A DNA stretch of 64,000 bases, taken from contig JANQLP010000016.1 of NCBI GenBank assembly GCA_028280515.1, positions 1-64,000 of the forward strand, read 5' to 3'. Source of the DNA: Hyphomicrobiales bacterium. Its GTDB lineage: Bacteria > Pseudomonadota > Alphaproteobacteria > Rhizobiales > Methyloligellaceae. This document shows, piece after piece, positions 44,577-55,641 of this stretch. Position 1 is the stretch's first letter. Each line of letters begins with the position of its first letter. A model generated the notes under the pieces. The model was not told the origin of the DNA. It worked only from the letters and a program-made list of their open reading frames with translations, and searched no databases. The translations under genes were made by a program, and so were the position numbers.

Positions 44577-45653
44577 TCACGAGCATTCGTTTCTGGCCTC
44601 TTTGAGCTGTACGGTCTCGATGGCACGCTGTGCGGTCTCCGCATCGAGCATATCGTAACGTCTCATGGCCTCGGCAACGACGCGGACGGGCGAGGGGTTT
44701 GAGGCTGAGCGTGCCTGCATCAATGCGGCGAAGGTGGTGTTGGCAAAGCCGTTCGCCTTGCACAGCACCGCCAGCGCCGTAAGATCTGCCGAAAGCAGAC
44801 AATGGGCGACGCGCTTGAACGACAGGCCGCTGATGAGCGACAGGGATTGTATGGCTTCTGTGAGCTTGCGTGTCCGGGCGAAGGCGACAACCATGCTCTC
44901 GGTAACCTGAGAACCTCCGGCCCCGTCGTCGCCGATTTCGTCCATCTCACCCGGTGAAAGAAGATTCATCTGTGCCGCCTTGGCCTCGATGATCGCATCG
45001 AGTTCCGCACCGCTTATGCTGATCGGGATATCCGCGATCTCCTGTTTCAGCCGGTGTGCGACGGTCTGTTTCAATTCGGCAAGGATATCCTCGGGCAGGT
45101 CCGTTCGCAGTTCCAGGACGGCATAAAGATCGGGATTGTCGTTGGCACGATGGGCAAGCTGACCCATGCCTTTCCGCGAAAACGCCGCTCCCTGGTTTTT
45201 GGCGACGTTTTCCAGGACCTCTTCGTCGCCACGCTCCACAACGATGTCGGTCACCACGGTACTGAGCGTTTCCCGGTTGGAGATGGCCAGGAGATGATCC
45301 TGTCCCCGTGTCTTCGCGATCTCGACCAGATCTGCGTCGTCAAGACAGGAGGAATTCTCGAGAACCGGGCGCGCCACACCGATCTCGTCGTCCGCAAGCC
45401 GACACACCAGACCGTGCGGCGCATCTCGGGAGTCCGCCAGTCGCTCGGCGAGCTTGACCCGTGCAGCCGCCTCCAGTTGATAGGCAAGGCGCTCCATCAC
45501 TTCCCCGAACACGGCCGTGACCGATTCATCCTGCTCATCAGATGTCATGAAGAACAGGTCGGTTACGCAGCTCAGGGTGTCGGCCCGGTCTGCCTCCGTG
45601 TCGCTCGACGCCAGTTTTTGGAGTTCGAGCAGGCAACCGCGCGCATCTTGCAT
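44577..45653 (-). CDS. DUF2336 protein, paralogue 2
   Basis: The 358-aa paralogue shares with the others FFMTSDEQDESVTAVFGEVM (compare FFLTSEQHTPNDAVVFGNVM in paralogue 3), CRLADDEIGVARPVLENS, and the C-terminal VAHCLLSADLTALAVLCKAN. The ATG of MQDARGCLLEL is chosen because it aligns with paralogue 3; the frame runs to 45713. It has no signal peptide or enzyme motif. Gene order is 3, 2, 1 on the minus strand, with 146-158 nt gaps. Confidence 0.8.
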   Translation of the reverse strand: MQDARGCLLELQKLASSDTEADRADTLSCVTDLFFMTSDEQDESVTAVFGEVMERLAYQLEAAARVKLAERLADSRDAPHGLVCRLADDEIGVARPVLENSSCLDDADLVEIAKTRGQDHLLAISNRETLSTVVTDIVVERGDEEVLENVAKNQGAAFSRKGMGQLAHRANDNPDLYAVLELRTDLPEDILAELKQTVAHRLKQEIADIPISISGAELDAIIEAKAAQMNLLSPGEMDEIGDDGAGGSQVTESMVVAFARTRKLTEAIQSLSLISGLSFKRVAHCLLSADLTALAVLCKANGFANTTFAALMQARSASNPSPVRVVAEAMRRYDMLDAETAQRAIETVQLKEARNECS

Positions 45654-45811
45654 CCGGTTTTCCCCAATCGCCAAGTTTCGACCGCGCAAAAAGTACCACC
45701 GCTTGTCTAACAAACGCCTAAGAGGCGGCCATGCGCCGGTCCGGGGACGGCGTGTGATTTACAGTGTGTGCTTAGCGCGTCAGTGAGGGTCGGATATGCG
45801 TCGCCGTGAAA

Positions 45812-46900
45812 CTACGAAGCCGGGTTTTCTTCAGCGGATGCCTTGTATCGTACTTTCAGGAAACGCAGTGTCCGGCTTGCATTCTCGACGCTCAGGGATT
45901 CGTAATCGCGCATCGCGCGGGCAATTTCTGCGGATCGAAGCCGTTGGTCGGCGTTGCGCACCTTGACTAACGCCAGAAACGTTGTGCCCTCAAAGTTGTT
46001 CGCCTTGCAAAGGATGCCAAGGGCGGCAACGTCCGCTTTCAGCAGACAATGGGAGACCATCCGGGTGTCGAGGCCGGAAAGCACAGACAGAGCGTGAACC
46101 ACGTCGGTAAGCCGTCCGGCGTTGGCGTGCTCCACGAGTTCCTGTTCGCCAAGATCGTCGCTTTGTGCCCGGGCGCGCAGGGTCGCATCGGCGGACTTGA
46201 AGGCGTCAAGGTCGAGGTTGGCGGCACCTTTGTCGACCAGAGCATCGATGTCGTCCATGTTGGCGTCGATCTGCTGGTCGGTCATCTCGGCCTTGATCTT
46301 GTCTGCCACGCGCTTCTTGATGTCTTCCTTGATATCCGGCGGGAGATCCGTCCGCTTTCCAAGTGCGGTCAGCAGGTGTCCGTCCTCACGGGCTTTTTGC
46401 GCGAGTTTGTTTATGCCGCCGCTGGAGAACTCGGCGCCCTTGTTTTTCGTGACCTCGACAAGCACATCGGATTCGCCACGTTCGACTATCACGTCGGTGA
46501 CCGGTGCAGACAGGGTCGGCCGCCTTGAGATGGCGTGGAGGTGCGTTTGCCCTCTGGACTTGGCGATCTGAATGAGATCGGTCTCCGTTAGCGCCTTCGA
46601 ACGCTCCAACACCGGCTTGGCGACTGCGATCTCGTCACTGGCCAGCCGGCAGACAAGATGGTGCGGCGCCTTGTCGATTTCGCTGATGCGTCCGGAAAGC
46701 TCGGCGCGTGCCTCGATTTCCAGCTCGTAGGCAATGCGTTCCATGACATTGCCGAACACCACCGCATCGTTCGGTGTGTGCTGCTCGCTTGTCAGGAAGA
46801 ACAGGTCGGTTACCCTGCGCAACAGCTCGCGGCGCGTCTCGCTCGACGTATTGGTCGACAGCGACTCGATTTCAGCCAGGCACGATTTTGCGTTCTGCAT
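45812..46900 (-). CDS. DUF2336 protein, paralogue 3
   Basis: The 362-aa paralogue is closest to paralogue 2. Shared blocks are ELLRRVTDLFFLTSEQ, CRLASDEIAVAKPVLERS, RPTLSAPVTDVIVERGESDV and MVSHCLLKADVAALGILCKA. The protein appears all-helical, possibly HEAT-like. It is transcribed downstream of greA with a 203-nt gap, so it probably has its own promoter. Confidence 0.8.
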   Translation of the reverse strand: MQNAKSCLAEIESLSTNTSSETRRELLRRVTDLFFLTSEQHTPNDAVVFGNVMERIAYELEIEARAELSGRISEIDKAPHHLVCRLASDEIAVAKPVLERSKALTETDLIQIAKSRGQTHLHAISRRPTLSAPVTDVIVERGESDVLVEVTKNKGAEFSSGGINKLAQKAREDGHLLTALGKRTDLPPDIKEDIKKRVADKIKAEMTDQQIDANMDDIDALVDKGAANLDLDAFKSADATLRARAQSDDLGEQELVEHANAGRLTDVVHALSVLSGLDTRMVSHCLLKADVAALGILCKANNFEGTTFLALVKVRNADQRLRSAEIARAMRDYESLSVENASRTLRFLKVRYKASAEENPAS

Positions 46901-47103
46901 AACGATCGGTCCAGGTGAGATTGCGCAAATTCTGCGCGGTCTTCAGGTCAACATGGTAAACGCTGCCACTAAGAGTTGAACGATTTGCTAATAAGCGCTC
47001 ATAGATTGCAGGAGCGTGCATTGCAATTCATAGTTGCATGCGTCCGCATAGAGAACGCTTAGCGGGCATCGATGGCAGACGGCAGGACGCGCGTGGTGCC
47101 GTG

Positions 47104-47577
47104 TCAGGCGAATTTCACCGACATAATCTCATAGCATTTGCCGCCGCCCGGCGTCGAAACCTCGACGGAATCACCTTTGGACTTGCCGATCAGCGCCCGT
47201 GCGATCGGCGAGGTGATTGAAATCTTGTGCGCCTTGACGTCGGCTTCCACCTCACCAACGATCTGGTATTTGACCTTCGCTTCGGTGTCCTCGTCGATCA
47301 GTGTCACGGTGGCGCCGAACTTCACCTCGTTGCCGGAGAGTTTGGAAATGTCGATGACGTCCGCGCGGGAGAGTTTGTCCTCAAGCTCGGCGACGCGCGC
47401 TTCGGTCAGACCCTGTTGCTCCTTGGCGGCGTGATACTCGGCGTTTTCGGACAGGTCGCCATGTGCGCGAGCTTCAGCAATGGCTGCGATAATGCGCGGG
47501 CGCTCAACCGTCTTCAAATGTTTGAGCTCTGTTTCCACCGCAGCATAACCTTCCGCGGTCATTGGCACCTTTTCCAT
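47104..47577 (-). CDS. greA: Transcript cleavage factor GreA
   Basis: The 157-aa length is exactly that of typical GreA. An N-terminal coiled-coil ([20 protein letters not shown], with [20 protein letters not shown] carrying the acidic tip) enters the RNA polymerase secondary channel to trigger cleavage of backtracked RNA; a FKBP-like C-terminal domain follows ([20 protein letters not shown]). The ATG of MEKVPM fits the family and follows GAGGGA; the frame is open to 47661. It lies downstream of carB on the same strand, a pairing common in Rhizobiales. Confidence 0.95.
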   Translation of the reverse strand: MEKVPMTAEGYAAVETELKHLKTVERPRIIAAIAEARAHGDLSENAEYHAAKEQQGLTEARVAELEDKLSRADVIDISKLSGNEVKFGATVTLIDEDTEAKVKYQIVGEVEADVKAHKISITSPIARALIGKSKGDSVEVSTPGGGKCYEIMSVKFA

Positions 47578-47704
47578 AACGAATTCCATTCCCTCGCCGG
47601 GCTGTTCGCGAAGCGTTTCCCGGCAATTCCTTGCTGTCGATTCAAGTATGTTAGGCGACACCCCCCGCGAGGTGCGTCAACAACACCGTTCGAAGTTACC
47701 AGTT

Positions 47705-50700
47705 CTACCCTGAAACGTAGCTCTGAAGTGGCGCGACATTCAAGCGATCCGTGCTCACGGCTTGAATGGCCTTGGTCGCGGCCAGTGCGCCCTGGAGGGT
47801 TGTATAATAGGGAATGTGATAGAGCAAGGCCGTCCGGCGCAGCGACGTGCTGTCGGCCAGCGCCTTTGCACCCTCGGTCGTATTGAACACGAGATCGACG
47901 TCACCGTTCTTCATGGCGTCGACGATGTGTGGCCGCCCTTCGAGGACCTTGTTGACCTTGCTGCACGATATGCCGTGCGCTTCGAGGTGCCGTTTCGTGC
48001 CGCCGGTGGCGATGACGCTGAAGCCCATATTCTGGAGTGCGCTGACGCTTGGCACAATGGCGTCCTTATCCGCATCCTTGACCGAAACGAAAACGGTTCC
48101 GGACACCGGCAGCCTGGAACTGCCGACCGTTTGGCTCTTTGCGAAGGCGGTCGCATAGTCCCGGTCGATGCCCATGACCTCGCCGGTCGACCGCATCTCC
48201 GGACCCAGAATGGGGTCGACCCCGGGGAACCGTGCGAACGGAAAGACGGCTTCTTTTACGGCGATATGATCGAGCTTGCGGGTTGTGAGTCCGAAGCTGG
48301 CCAGCGGAGCACCGGCCATGATTCGTGACGCAATTCCGGCGACGGGAATGCCGATGGCCTTGGCCACGAACGGCACGGTCCGGCTGGCGCGCGGATTGAC
48401 CTCGATCAGGAAGATTTCGTCGCCTTTCACGGCGAACTGCACATTCATGAGCCCGATGACGCCAAGTGCCCTGGCAAGGGCCTCGCTCTGCGTCTTCAAC
48501 TCCGCGATGATTGCGTCGGACAGGGAGTGGGGCGGGAGGGAGCAGGCGCTGTCTCCGGAATGGACGCCGGCTTCCTCGATGTGCTCCATGACGCCTGCCA
48601 CAAACACGTCCTTGCCGTCGGCGAGCACATCCACGTCGACTTCCGTGGCATCGCTCAGGTAACTGTCGATCAGAACCGGGCTCGTCCCCGAGACGATGAC
48701 GGCCTCGGCGATGTAACGGTTCAGCTGGGTCGTGTCATGGACGATCTCCATGGCGCGGCCGCCAAGCACATATGAGGGACGGATCACCACCGGATAGCCG
48801 ATCTCCTCGGCGATCTTGCGCGCTTCGTCGGCGGAACGCGCAATGCCGTTTCGCGGTTGTGTCAGCCCCAGTTCATCGATCAGGGCCTTGAAGCGGTCGC
48901 GGTCCTCGGCAAGGTCGATCGCATCCGGGGAGGTGCCGAGGATCGGCACGTTTTCGCGCGACAGGGCCGCGGCGAGCTTCAGCGGCGTCTGACCGCCGAA
49001 CTGCACGATGACGCCTTTCAGTTTCCCTTTCGCCTGTTCGGTGCGCACGATCTCCAGCACGTCCTCTTCGGTGAGGGGTTCGAAGTAAAGCCGGTCGGAG
49101 GTGTCGTAGTCGGTGGAAACCGTTTCAGGGTTGCAGTTCACCATGATGGTTTCAAATCCGTCGTCGGCGAGCGCAAACGCGGCATGGCAGCAGCAATAGT
49201 CGAACTCGATGCCCTGGCCGATACGGTTCGGGCCGCCGCCGAGAATGATGATCTTCTCCCGGTCCGACGGGTCAGCCTCGCAGACCGGTGCGTTCGTCAG
49301 GCCGGTCTCGTAGGTCGAGTACATATACGCGGTGGGTGACGCGAACTCGGCGGCGCAGGTATCCACGCGCTTGTAGACCGTGTGAACGCCGGCTTTGTCT
49401 CGGTGCGCGGCGACCTGCTGCGGCGTCACGTCCGCGATTGCCGCGAGGCGCTCATCGGAAAAACCCAGCGCCTTGAGTTGCCGCAAGGTCTCGGCATCGT
49501 CCGGCAAGCCGTCCTCGCGCACCCGCGCTTCGAGATCGACGATGTGCTGGATCTGCTCCAGGAACCAGGGGTCAATCTTGCAGTACTCGTAAACGAGCTC
49601 CGGCGATACGCCGAGCCGCAGGGCCTGCGCCACCTTCAGAATGCGGTCGGGCGTCGCGGCGCTCAGAACCGCGCGAATGACGTTCTTGTCGTCGCCCTGG
49701 CCGAGGCCCTCGAACTCAACCTCGTCAAAACCGGTGAGCCCGGTTTCCATCGAGCGCAGCGCCTTCTGCATCGATTCCGCAAACGTCCGGCCGATGGCCA
49801 TGGCTTCCCCGACCGACTTCATGGACGTGGTGAGCATCGGTTCGGCGCCCGGGAACTTGTCGAACGCGAAGCGCGGGATCTTGGTCACCACATAGTCGAT
49901 GGTCGGCTCGAACGAGGCCGGCGTTGCACCGCCGGTGATGTCGTTTTCGAGCTCATCGAGCGTGTATCCGACGGCAAGCCGCGCCGCAACCTTGGCAATG
50001 GGAAATCCGGTTGCCTTGGACGCAAGTGCGGACGACCGCGACACACGCGGGTTCATCTCGATCACGACAAGTCGGCCGTCTTCGGGATTGATTGCAAACT
50101 GGACGTTCGATCCGCCGGTCTCGACGCCGATCTCCCGCAGAACCGCGAGAGAGGCGTTACGCATGATCTGGTATTCCTTGTCGGTGAGGGTCAGAGCCGG
50201 CGCCACCGTGATGGAGTCGCCGGTGTGGACGCCCATCGGGTCGACATTTTCGATGGAGCAGATGATGATGCAGTTATCGTCCCTGTCGCGGACGACTTCC
50301 ATCTCGTATTCCTTCCAGCCGAGCACCGATTCCTCGATCAGCACCTCGCTGGTCGGAGAGGCATCGAGTCCGCCCTCGACGATCTTCAGAAACTCTTCGC
50401 GGTTGTAGGCGATGCCGCCTCCCGTTCCTCCGAGCGTAAAGGACGGGCGGATGATGGCGGGAAGGCCGACCTTTTCGAGCCCTGCAAGCGCCTGTGAGAG
50501 ATCATGCGCAATACTCGCCCGCGGTGTCTCCAGGCCGATCTTCGTCATCGCGTTGCGAAACAGTTCGCGGTCTTCCGCCTTGTCGATGACTTCGGCGCGC
50601 GCGCCGATCATCTCGACGCCGTATTTCTCCAGAACGCCCATCTTGTTGAGCGAAAGGGTGGTGTTGAGGCCGGTCTGTCCGCCCATGGTCGGCAGAACGG

Positions 50701-50953
50701 CGTCAGGGCGCTCCTTCTCGATGATCTGGGCGACGATTTCCGGGGTGATCGGCTCCACATAGGTGGCGTCGGCGAGATCGGGATCGGTCATGATCGTCGC
50801 CGGGTTCGAGTTCACCAGAATGATCCGGTATCCCTCTTCCTTGAGGGCCTTGCAGGCCTGGGTGCCGGAATAGTCGAACTCGCAGGCCTGGCCGATAACG
50901 ATCGGGCCGGCTCCTATGATCAGGATCGACTCTATGTCTGTGCGTTTTGGCAT
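47705..50953 (-). CDS. carB: Carbamoyl phosphate synthase large subunit
   Basis: The 1082-aa protein has the two ATP-grasp synthetase halves ([20 protein letters not shown] and [20 protein letters not shown]), an oligomerisation region and a C-terminal MGS-like regulatory domain. It makes carbamoyl phosphate for arginine and pyrimidines with CarA, encoded 3.3 kb away. The start ATG (MPKRTDIES) is the conventional one; a much longer open frame up to 51499 crosses a GST gene and is artefactual. Ends at the usual YVSG. Confidence 0.95.
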   Translation of the reverse strand: MPKRTDIESILIIGAGPIVIGQACEFDYSGTQACKALKEEGYRIILVNSNPATIMTDPDLADATYVEPITPEIVAQIIEKERPDAVLPTMGGQTGLNTTLSLNKMGVLEKYGVEMIGARAEVIDKAEDRELFRNAMTKIGLETPRASIAHDLSQALAGLEKVGLPAIIRPSFTLGGTGGGIAYNREEFLKIVEGGLDASPTSEVLIEESVLGWKEYEMEVVRDRDDNCIIICSIENVDPMGVHTGDSITVAPALTLTDKEYQIMRNASLAVLREIGVETGGSNVQFAINPEDGRLVVIEMNPRVSRSSALASKATGFPIAKVAARLAVGYTLDELENDITGGATPASFEPTIDYVVTKIPRFAFDKFPGAEPMLTTSMKSVGEAMAIGRTFAESMQKALRSMETGLTGFDEVEFEGLGQGDDKNVIRAVLSAATPDRILKVAQALRLGVSPELVYEYCKIDPWFLEQIQHIVDLEARVREDGLPDDAETLRQLKALGFSDERLAAIADVTPQQVAAHRDKAGVHTVYKRVDTCAAEFASPTAYMYSTYETGLTNAPVCEADPSDREKIIILGGGPNRIGQGIEFDYCCCHAAFALADDGFETIMVNCNPETVSTDYDTSDRLYFEPLTEEDVLEIVRTEQAKGKLKGVIVQFGGQTPLKLAAALSRENVPILGTSPDAIDLAEDRDRFKALIDELGLTQPRNGIARSADEARKIAEEIGYPVVIRPSYVLGGRAMEIVHDTTQLNRYIAEAVIVSGTSPVLIDSYLSDATEVDVDVLADGKDVFVAGVMEHIEEAGVHSGDSACSLPPHSLSDAIIAELKTQSEALARALGVIGLMNVQFAVKGDEIFLIEVNPRASRTVPFVAKAIGIPVAGIASRIMAGAPLASFGLTTRKLDHIAVKEAVFPFARFPGVDPILGPEMRSTGEVMGIDRDYATAFAKSQTVGSSRLPVSGTVFVSVKDADKDAIVPSVSALQNMGFSVIATGGTKRHLEAHGISCSKVNKVLEGRPHIVDAMKNGDVDLVFNTTEGAKALADSTSLRRTALLYHIPYYTTLQGALAATKAIQAVSTDRLNVAPLQSYVSG

Positions 50954-51135
50954 TGAACGGGAGGGTCCGTGCGTCTCGCACGCGCTTATATACGAACAGG
51001 CTCCAAGAGCAACAGGAGTCACGCATAAATGTTCATGCGGGAAAGCCGCAAACTCTGACATATGTCGGTATTTGCGGGGCGACCGGGAATGGGCTTCCCG
51101 GCCACTGATTGTTGTACGCGCCGCGTAGCGGGAAA

Positions 51136-51792
51136 CTAGGCCGCTTCCTTGAGCTGCTCCGGCAGCGTTTCGCTGTAACTCGTCCGTCCGGCGAACGCGT
51201 CGCGGTGGCGCAGGACGTTCGGTGCCGCGGCGAGGAGCTCGGGTCCCTCGGGCGTCGTGCGCAGATAATCGATCGCCGGCAGCAGGAAGAAGTCCGCGAT
51301 TGTCGGCGTCTCCCCGAGGAAAAAGGGACCCGTTTCGAGAGCAGTATTCAACACCTTCAGCACGCTGGCGACCTCGGGGAGCCCCGCGTCGATCACCTCC
51401 CGGTCGGGTTGGCCGTCGGGACCCTTTGGAAACGCATAGGGCAGGATGTGGCGGCGCAGAACCGCCGGATTGACATAGTCGTTGTATGCGCTGATCCACT
51501 GCTCCATGAGCGCGGCCTGACGCCGTTCGGTGGGGATGAGCGCCGGACCTTCGAAGGCCGCATCGATGTAGCGGCAGATGGCCGATGTTTCGAACAGACG
51601 GAAATCGTCATGCAGCATAACGGGAATGCGGCCGAACGGATGGAAGGCGAGATGAGCTTCCGATTGCAGCGACTCCGGGCCGCTGAGATGGTCGGTAGTC
51701 AGATCGTGGGTTATTCCCTTTTCAACGCATGCGATCCGCGCGGTGCGGACATAGGTGCTGAAGTCGGGGCCGATCAGGCTAACGTCGGACAT
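51136..51792 (-). CDS. Glutathione S-transferase family protein
   Basis: The 218-aa protein has a thioredoxin-like N-terminal domain ([20 protein letters not shown] with Ser/Tyr near the active site; [20 protein letters not shown] with cis-Pro) and an all-helical C-terminal domain. It lies 39 nt downstream of a glyoxalase-family gene on the same strand and near a divergent TetR regulator, so it may be part of an inducible electrophile-detoxification pair. Confidence 0.9.
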   Translation of the reverse strand: MSDVSLIGPDFSTYVRTARIACVEKGITHDLTTDHLSGPESLQSEAHLAFHPFGRIPVMLHDDFRLFETSAICRYIDAAFEGPALIPTERRQAALMEQWISAYNDYVNPAVLRRHILPYAFPKGPDGQPDREVIDAGLPEVASVLKVLNTALETGPFFLGETPTIADFFLLPAIDYLRTTPEGPELLAAAPNVLRHRDAFAGRTSYSETLPEQLKEAA

Positions 51793-51831
51793 GGGTGGTT
51801 CCTCCCGTGCTGGGGTGAATGCAGGAGTGCT

Positions 51832-52281
51832 CTAGTCGGCCATGGCCGCCATGGCCTCGGACATCTCTTCCATCGAGACGTCTTTGACGTGCGTCGCCAG
51901 CGTCCAGCGATGACCCCAGGGGTCCTCTAGAACGGACGTGCGGTCGCCCCAGAACGCATCTTCCGGGGCAAACATCTCCTTCAGACCGGCATCGGTCGCA
52001 CGTTTGTGGGCGGCATCGACATCTTCGACGTAAAGGTAGAAGCGCGTGCCGACCTCCGATTCAGGCGCCATCATGCCCATGTCCGGATTTTCATCGCTCA
52101 CAAACAGTTTCGACGTTCCGACCTGCAGCGATGCGTGCATGACCTTGTCGGAACCCGGCATCATCAGCTTGCCGAGAACCTCCGCGCCGAGCGCCTTCTC
52201 GTAGAGCTCAAGAGCGGCGTTCCCGTCAGTCACGACGATGTAGGGCGTGATGGTGTGATAGCCTTCAGGAATGGACGGCAT
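51832..52281 (-). CDS. VOC family (glyoxalase/bleomycin resistance-like) protein
   Basis: The 149-aa protein shows two betaalphabetabetabeta units of the VOC fold. HTITPYIVVTDGNAALELYE and KALGAEVLGKLMMPGSDKVM are typical of the PhnB-like branch, and WGDRTSVLEDPWGHRWTLAT carries the conserved Glu/His-type metal region. Such proteins bind metals and small electrophiles or antibiotics; no particular substrate can be named. It heads a unit with the GST, opposite the TetR gene. Confidence 0.85.
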   Translation of the reverse strand: MPSIPEGYHTITPYIVVTDGNAALELYEKALGAEVLGKLMMPGSDKVMHASLQVGTSKLFVSDENPDMGMMAPESEVGTRFYLYVEDVDAAHKRATDAGLKEMFAPEDAFWGDRTSVLEDPWGHRWTLATHVKDVSMEEMSEAMAAMAD

Positions 52282-52463
52282 GAGTTCTCCTCCTCAACTC
52301 GAAATGCAGTACGTTCAGGTCATCGGATCATGATCGGGGGGCGAGCCCATGACCTTGGACAGGCATTGTTGGGGCAATCTAAATATGTTCAAGATCATTT
52401 TCTGAAAGCGCGCTAAGCTGGGAAATCTGATCGCCCAGGCGGAAGAAAAGGAGATTGAAAACA

Positions 52464-53075
52464 ATGCCTTATACCGCTGAACACAAAGCGGAGACCCGCG
52501 CGCGCATCGTCGGCAGCGCACGGCGCCTGTTCAATCGCCGCGGCTTCACGGAAGTCTCGATCGACGAAATCATGGCCCATGCCGGGCTCACGCGCGGCGG
52601 TTTCTACAACCACTTCTCGACCAAGGATGAGCTCTATGCCGAAGCCATCTCGATGACGCTCGAGTGCGAGAAGATGACGGCCGATGGCAAGGAGATCGAT
52701 TTCACCCTCCCGCCCTCGCGTTTGTCGGAGATCATCATCAATGCCTATCTCTCCGATCAGCATTTTCAGGACATCGAGGAGTCCTGTCCGCTGGTCGCCC
52801 TGCCGTCCGATACCGCCCGCGGCGGCGAACCGGTCAGGCAGGCCTACCGGCAGGTTCTGGAAGCGATGATCGGCCTGTTCGAGGCGAGCCAGGACAAACG
52901 CGGCGACGCACGCCGGCGTGCCATCGCGATGGCGACGCTGTGCATCGGCGGCATGACGTTGGCGCGCGCCATTGACGATGACCAACTGAGCGCGGAAATC
53001 AGGCATATTGCCCGGGACACGGCGCTCGAAACGGGCGGCTGGAAGGCGAAATCCTCCGCGCTGGCGGCGGAGTAG
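52464..53075 (+). CDS. TetR family transcriptional regulator
   Basis: The 203-aa protein has the TetR HTH (ETRARIVGSARRLFNRRGFT, EVSIDEIMAHAGLTRGGFYN, HFSTKDELYAEA), and a ligand-binding domain with ESCPLVALPSDTARGGEPVR that marks the AcrR/QacR-like TetR_C group. ATG at 52464 follows AAGGAG. It is divergent from the VOC-GST pair, which it probably represses. No clear dyad was found in the 182-nt gap other than GATCATGATC at 52325-52334. Confidence 0.9.
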   Translation: MPYTAEHKAETRARIVGSARRLFNRRGFTEVSIDEIMAHAGLTRGGFYNHFSTKDELYAEAISMTLECEKMTADGKEIDFTLPPSRLSEIIINAYLSDQHFQDIEESCPLVALPSDTARGGEPVRQAYRQVLEAMIGLFEASQDKRGDARRRAIAMATLCIGGMTLARAIDDDQLSAEIRHIARDTALETGGWKAKSSALAAE

Positions 53076-53121
53076 CTATGCTGGCCTCTCGTGCCGAACT
53101 GCGGCTCTTCGGCGCCGTCCT

Positions 53122-54114
53122 TCAGCGCGGCTTGCCGAATCTCTTCCGAAGCTGCTCGCACGGGTCTTCGCGGTCGACGCGCGGCGTGAACCAGACGAAG
53201 TCTGCCACCGGCTGCCCATCCGGGCTCTTGGGGATCAGATCGCCCGGCGCCTTAGCGCTCTGATCCGCCTCCAGCAGCATGACGGAGACAATGCGCGCGT
53301 CCGGAGCGCGGCGCGTCAGATACCAGGGTACGGCGCGGTCCGCCTGCACGTGCCCGTTGCCGGCAATCAGAATAGCGCTCCCGTTTTCGGCGGCATCGAT
53401 CACGCTGTCCGCGAGCACCGCGTCACGCAGCCGCTGAACGTGAAGCATGCCGGCCATCGCGTCCCGCGGCATGAGCTGACAATGCGACTCATACAGTTCA
53501 TCGAGCAGGGCTTCCTCGAGTGCGGTGCCGAGAGGCGTGTCCAGCAGCAACGACGCGCGGACATCCGCCCCGAGCTCGTCCAAACCGCCTTTGCCCACCT
53601 TTCTGAGCGTCGGACGGTCGATGTCGCCCGCGCGAAGCGGCAGCTTCAGTTGGAGCGATGCCTCGGCAATCGGCTGGTAGATGCGCCAGTCCGGCCAACC
53701 ACGGTCCTTCCACTTCAGCGCTTTGCCGAGACCCGCTGCAGTCGCCTCCGGCTTCGCGAGATAGGTTCTCAGCGCGTCCGCGTTGTCACGGCTGATCATT
53801 TCCATGACCACGGCCGGTTTACGGTCCGCTGCAGCCCTTTCGATCAACCAGGCCTGAAGGGTGTGGTGGTCGGGGTTATCATGCACTTCGCCGAGAAGCA
53901 CGAACCGGGCGTCGGCGACAGCCTTGGCGAGAACCTCCGGCTCAACAAAGCGCTTGTCCCGGATCGACCAGATCTTGCCCGTGAGCGGGTGATCGGTGAG
54001 CAGGGCCGACTGCCAATCGTTCCAGGGTTGTTTGTCGTTCGCGCGCAGCGGTGCCGCAGCGAAGACCGCCAAGCAGACAATCAGAAGAATCCTGAACGGG
54101 GTAGGGCAATACAT
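53122..54114 (-). CDS. ChaN-like (DUF399) haem-binding-family protein
   Basis: The 330-aa protein has a signal peptide (ILLIVCLAVFAAAPLRA) and the ChaN domain motifs FVLLGEVHDNPDHHTLQ, VVMEMISRDNADALR and ILIAGNGHVQADRAVPWYL. ChaN relatives bind haem and are linked to iron uptake. The leader lacks a lipobox, so this one may be a soluble periplasmic protein rather than a lipoprotein. ATG at 54114 is chosen; the frame opens to 54177. It lies downstream of carA, 97 nt after its stop. Confidence 0.8.
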   Translation of the reverse strand: MYCPTPFRILLIVCLAVFAAAPLRANDKQPWNDWQSALLTDHPLTGKIWSIRDKRFVEPEVLAKAVADARFVLLGEVHDNPDHHTLQAWLIERAAADRKPAVVMEMISRDNADALRTYLAKPEATAAGLGKALKWKDRGWPDWRIYQPIAEASLQLKLPLRAGDIDRPTLRKVGKGGLDELGADVRASLLLDTPLGTALEEALLDELYESHCQLMPRDAMAGMLHVQRLRDAVLADSVIDAAENGSAILIAGNGHVQADRAVPWYLTRRAPDARIVSVMLLEADQSAKAPGDLIPKSPDGQPVADFVWFTPRVDREDPCEQLRKRFGKPR

Positions 54115-54211
54115 GCGATTGAACTCTGCCTTCAGACCAAGCGCTGCGAAAGGGGGCGAATGGCCGCAAGCGCGCAAGGCGCCGGTGGGTGCTTCTATTG
54201 CCGCCGCGTGG

Positions 54212-55456
54212 CTATCCAGCCAAGGGCTGGTGCTCGTCCTGAAGTTTTTCGCCCTTTCCCTCGCGGATCAGGTTCACAAACCGCCGGAACAGGTAGTGGC
54301 TGTCCTGCGGTCCGGGCGAAGCCTCGGGGTGATACTGCACCGAGAAGACGGGCTTGTCCTTAAGGCGGATGCCGCAGTTCGATCCATCGAACAGCGACAC
54401 GTGCGTCTCTTCCACCGATGCCGGCAGGGTCTCGCGGTCGACCGTGAAACCGTGGTTCATGGAGGTGATTTCCACCTTCTCGGTGGTGAAGTCCTTTACC
54501 GGATGGTTCGCGCCGTGGTGTCCCTGGTGCATTTTCGTCGTCTTCGCTCCGAGCGCGAGGGCCAGCATCTGGTGTCCGAGGCAAATGCCGAAAAGGGGCA
54601 GGCCCGAGGCAACCAGTTTCTCGATTTCCGGCACGGCGTACTCACCCGTCGCCGCCGGGTCGCCCGGACCGTTCGACAGAAAGATGCCGTCCGGTTTGCG
54701 GGCCAGAATGTCGTCGGCGGTGGTTTCCGCCGGTACCACGGTCACCTTGCATCCCGCACTCGCGAGACAGCGCAGGATGTTGCGTTTCAGGCCGTAATCC
54801 ACGGCGACGACGTGAAATTGCGGGCTTTGCTGGCGGCCAAAGCCGTCCTCGCGCGTCCAAAGCGTTTCATCCCAATCGTAGGACTGTCCGCAGGTGACAT
54901 CCTTTGCCAGGTCCATTCCGTCGATACCCGGCCATTCGGCGGCTTCACGTTTGAGTGCGTCGAGATCGAACGCGCTGTCCTTGTCATGTGCGATCACCGC
55001 ATTGGGCATGCCGTTCTCACGAATCTGCACCGTGAGGGCGCGGGTATCGATGCCGGAGATGCCGATAATCCCGCGTGCCTTCAGCCAGTCGTCCAGATGG
55101 TTCGCGGCCCGATAATTCGATGGGTCCGTTATCGCCGCGCGCAGGATGCAGCCCCGTACGCCCGACTTCGCGGCCAGGTTCGACGTTTCGATGTCGTCCG
55201 GATTGGCGCCCACATTGCCGATGTGGGGAAAGGTGAAGGTGATGATCTGCCCGGCATAGGAGGGATCGGTGAGGATCTCCTGATAGCCCGTCATCGCGGT
55301 GTTGAAGCACACCTCGCCGACCGCATGGCCGGTCGCGCCGACGCCGGCACCTTCAATGACGGTACCGTCTGCAAGGACCAGAACGGCCGTGCGGCGGGGT
55401 GCGAACCAAGCGTCTGACGCGCCTGATTTTTTTGCGTCTGGGGACGTGGTGCTCAT
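54212..55456 (-). CDS. carA: Carbamoyl phosphate synthase small subunit
   Basis: The 414-aa glutaminase has the amidotransferase triad Cys in [16 protein letters not shown] and His/Glu in [18 protein letters not shown]. The N-terminal CPSase_sm domain ([20 protein letters not shown]) is intact. It hydrolyses glutamine and passes ammonia to CarB. A 20-residue N-terminal extension precedes the usual domain start. It is divergent from the YqeY-like gene. Confidence 0.95.
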   Translation of the reverse strand: MSTTSPDAKKSGASDAWFAPRRTAVLVLADGTVIEGAGVGATGHAVGEVCFNTAMTGYQEILTDPSYAGQIITFTFPHIGNVGANPDDIETSNLAAKSGVRGCILRAAITDPSNYRAANHLDDWLKARGIIGISGIDTRALTVQIRENGMPNAVIAHDKDSAFDLDALKREAAEWPGIDGMDLAKDVTCGQSYDWDETLWTREDGFGRQQSPQFHVVAVDYGLKRNILRCLASAGCKVTVVPAETTADDILARKPDGIFLSNGPGDPAATGEYAVPEIEKLVASGLPLFGICLGHQMLALALGAKTTKMHQGHHGANHPVKDFTTEKVEITSMNHGFTVDRETLPASVEETHVSLFDGSNCGIRLKDKPVFSVQYHPEASPGPQDSHYLFRRFVNLIREGKGEKLQDEHQPLAG

Positions 55457-55641
55457 GCGGAAAAGGGCCTTTGCGGGTGCATGCCGGCAGCCAAATTGGC
55501 GGGAGACTAAGGGAAGGGTCGCTTAGGGTCAACCTATTCAAAAAGATTTATTATATAATGAAAACAATATCTTAGCTTTAAAAAACGTGTTGCGTTTCGC
55601 GTCGGCCTTGCATTAACCTATGCCCTCATCGCAACTGCGAG

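Noticed and set aside
49382-50497. 371-codon plus-strand ORF
   Set aside because: Antisense shadow of carB.
50954-51499. N-terminal extension of carB to 51499
   Set aside because: It overlaps the GST gene in another frame and lacks any CarB homology; the conventional start is at 50953.
53008-55417. Long plus-strand ORFs of 451 and 473 codons
   Set aside because: Antisense to the ChaN-like and carA genes, both of which have full conserved motifs.
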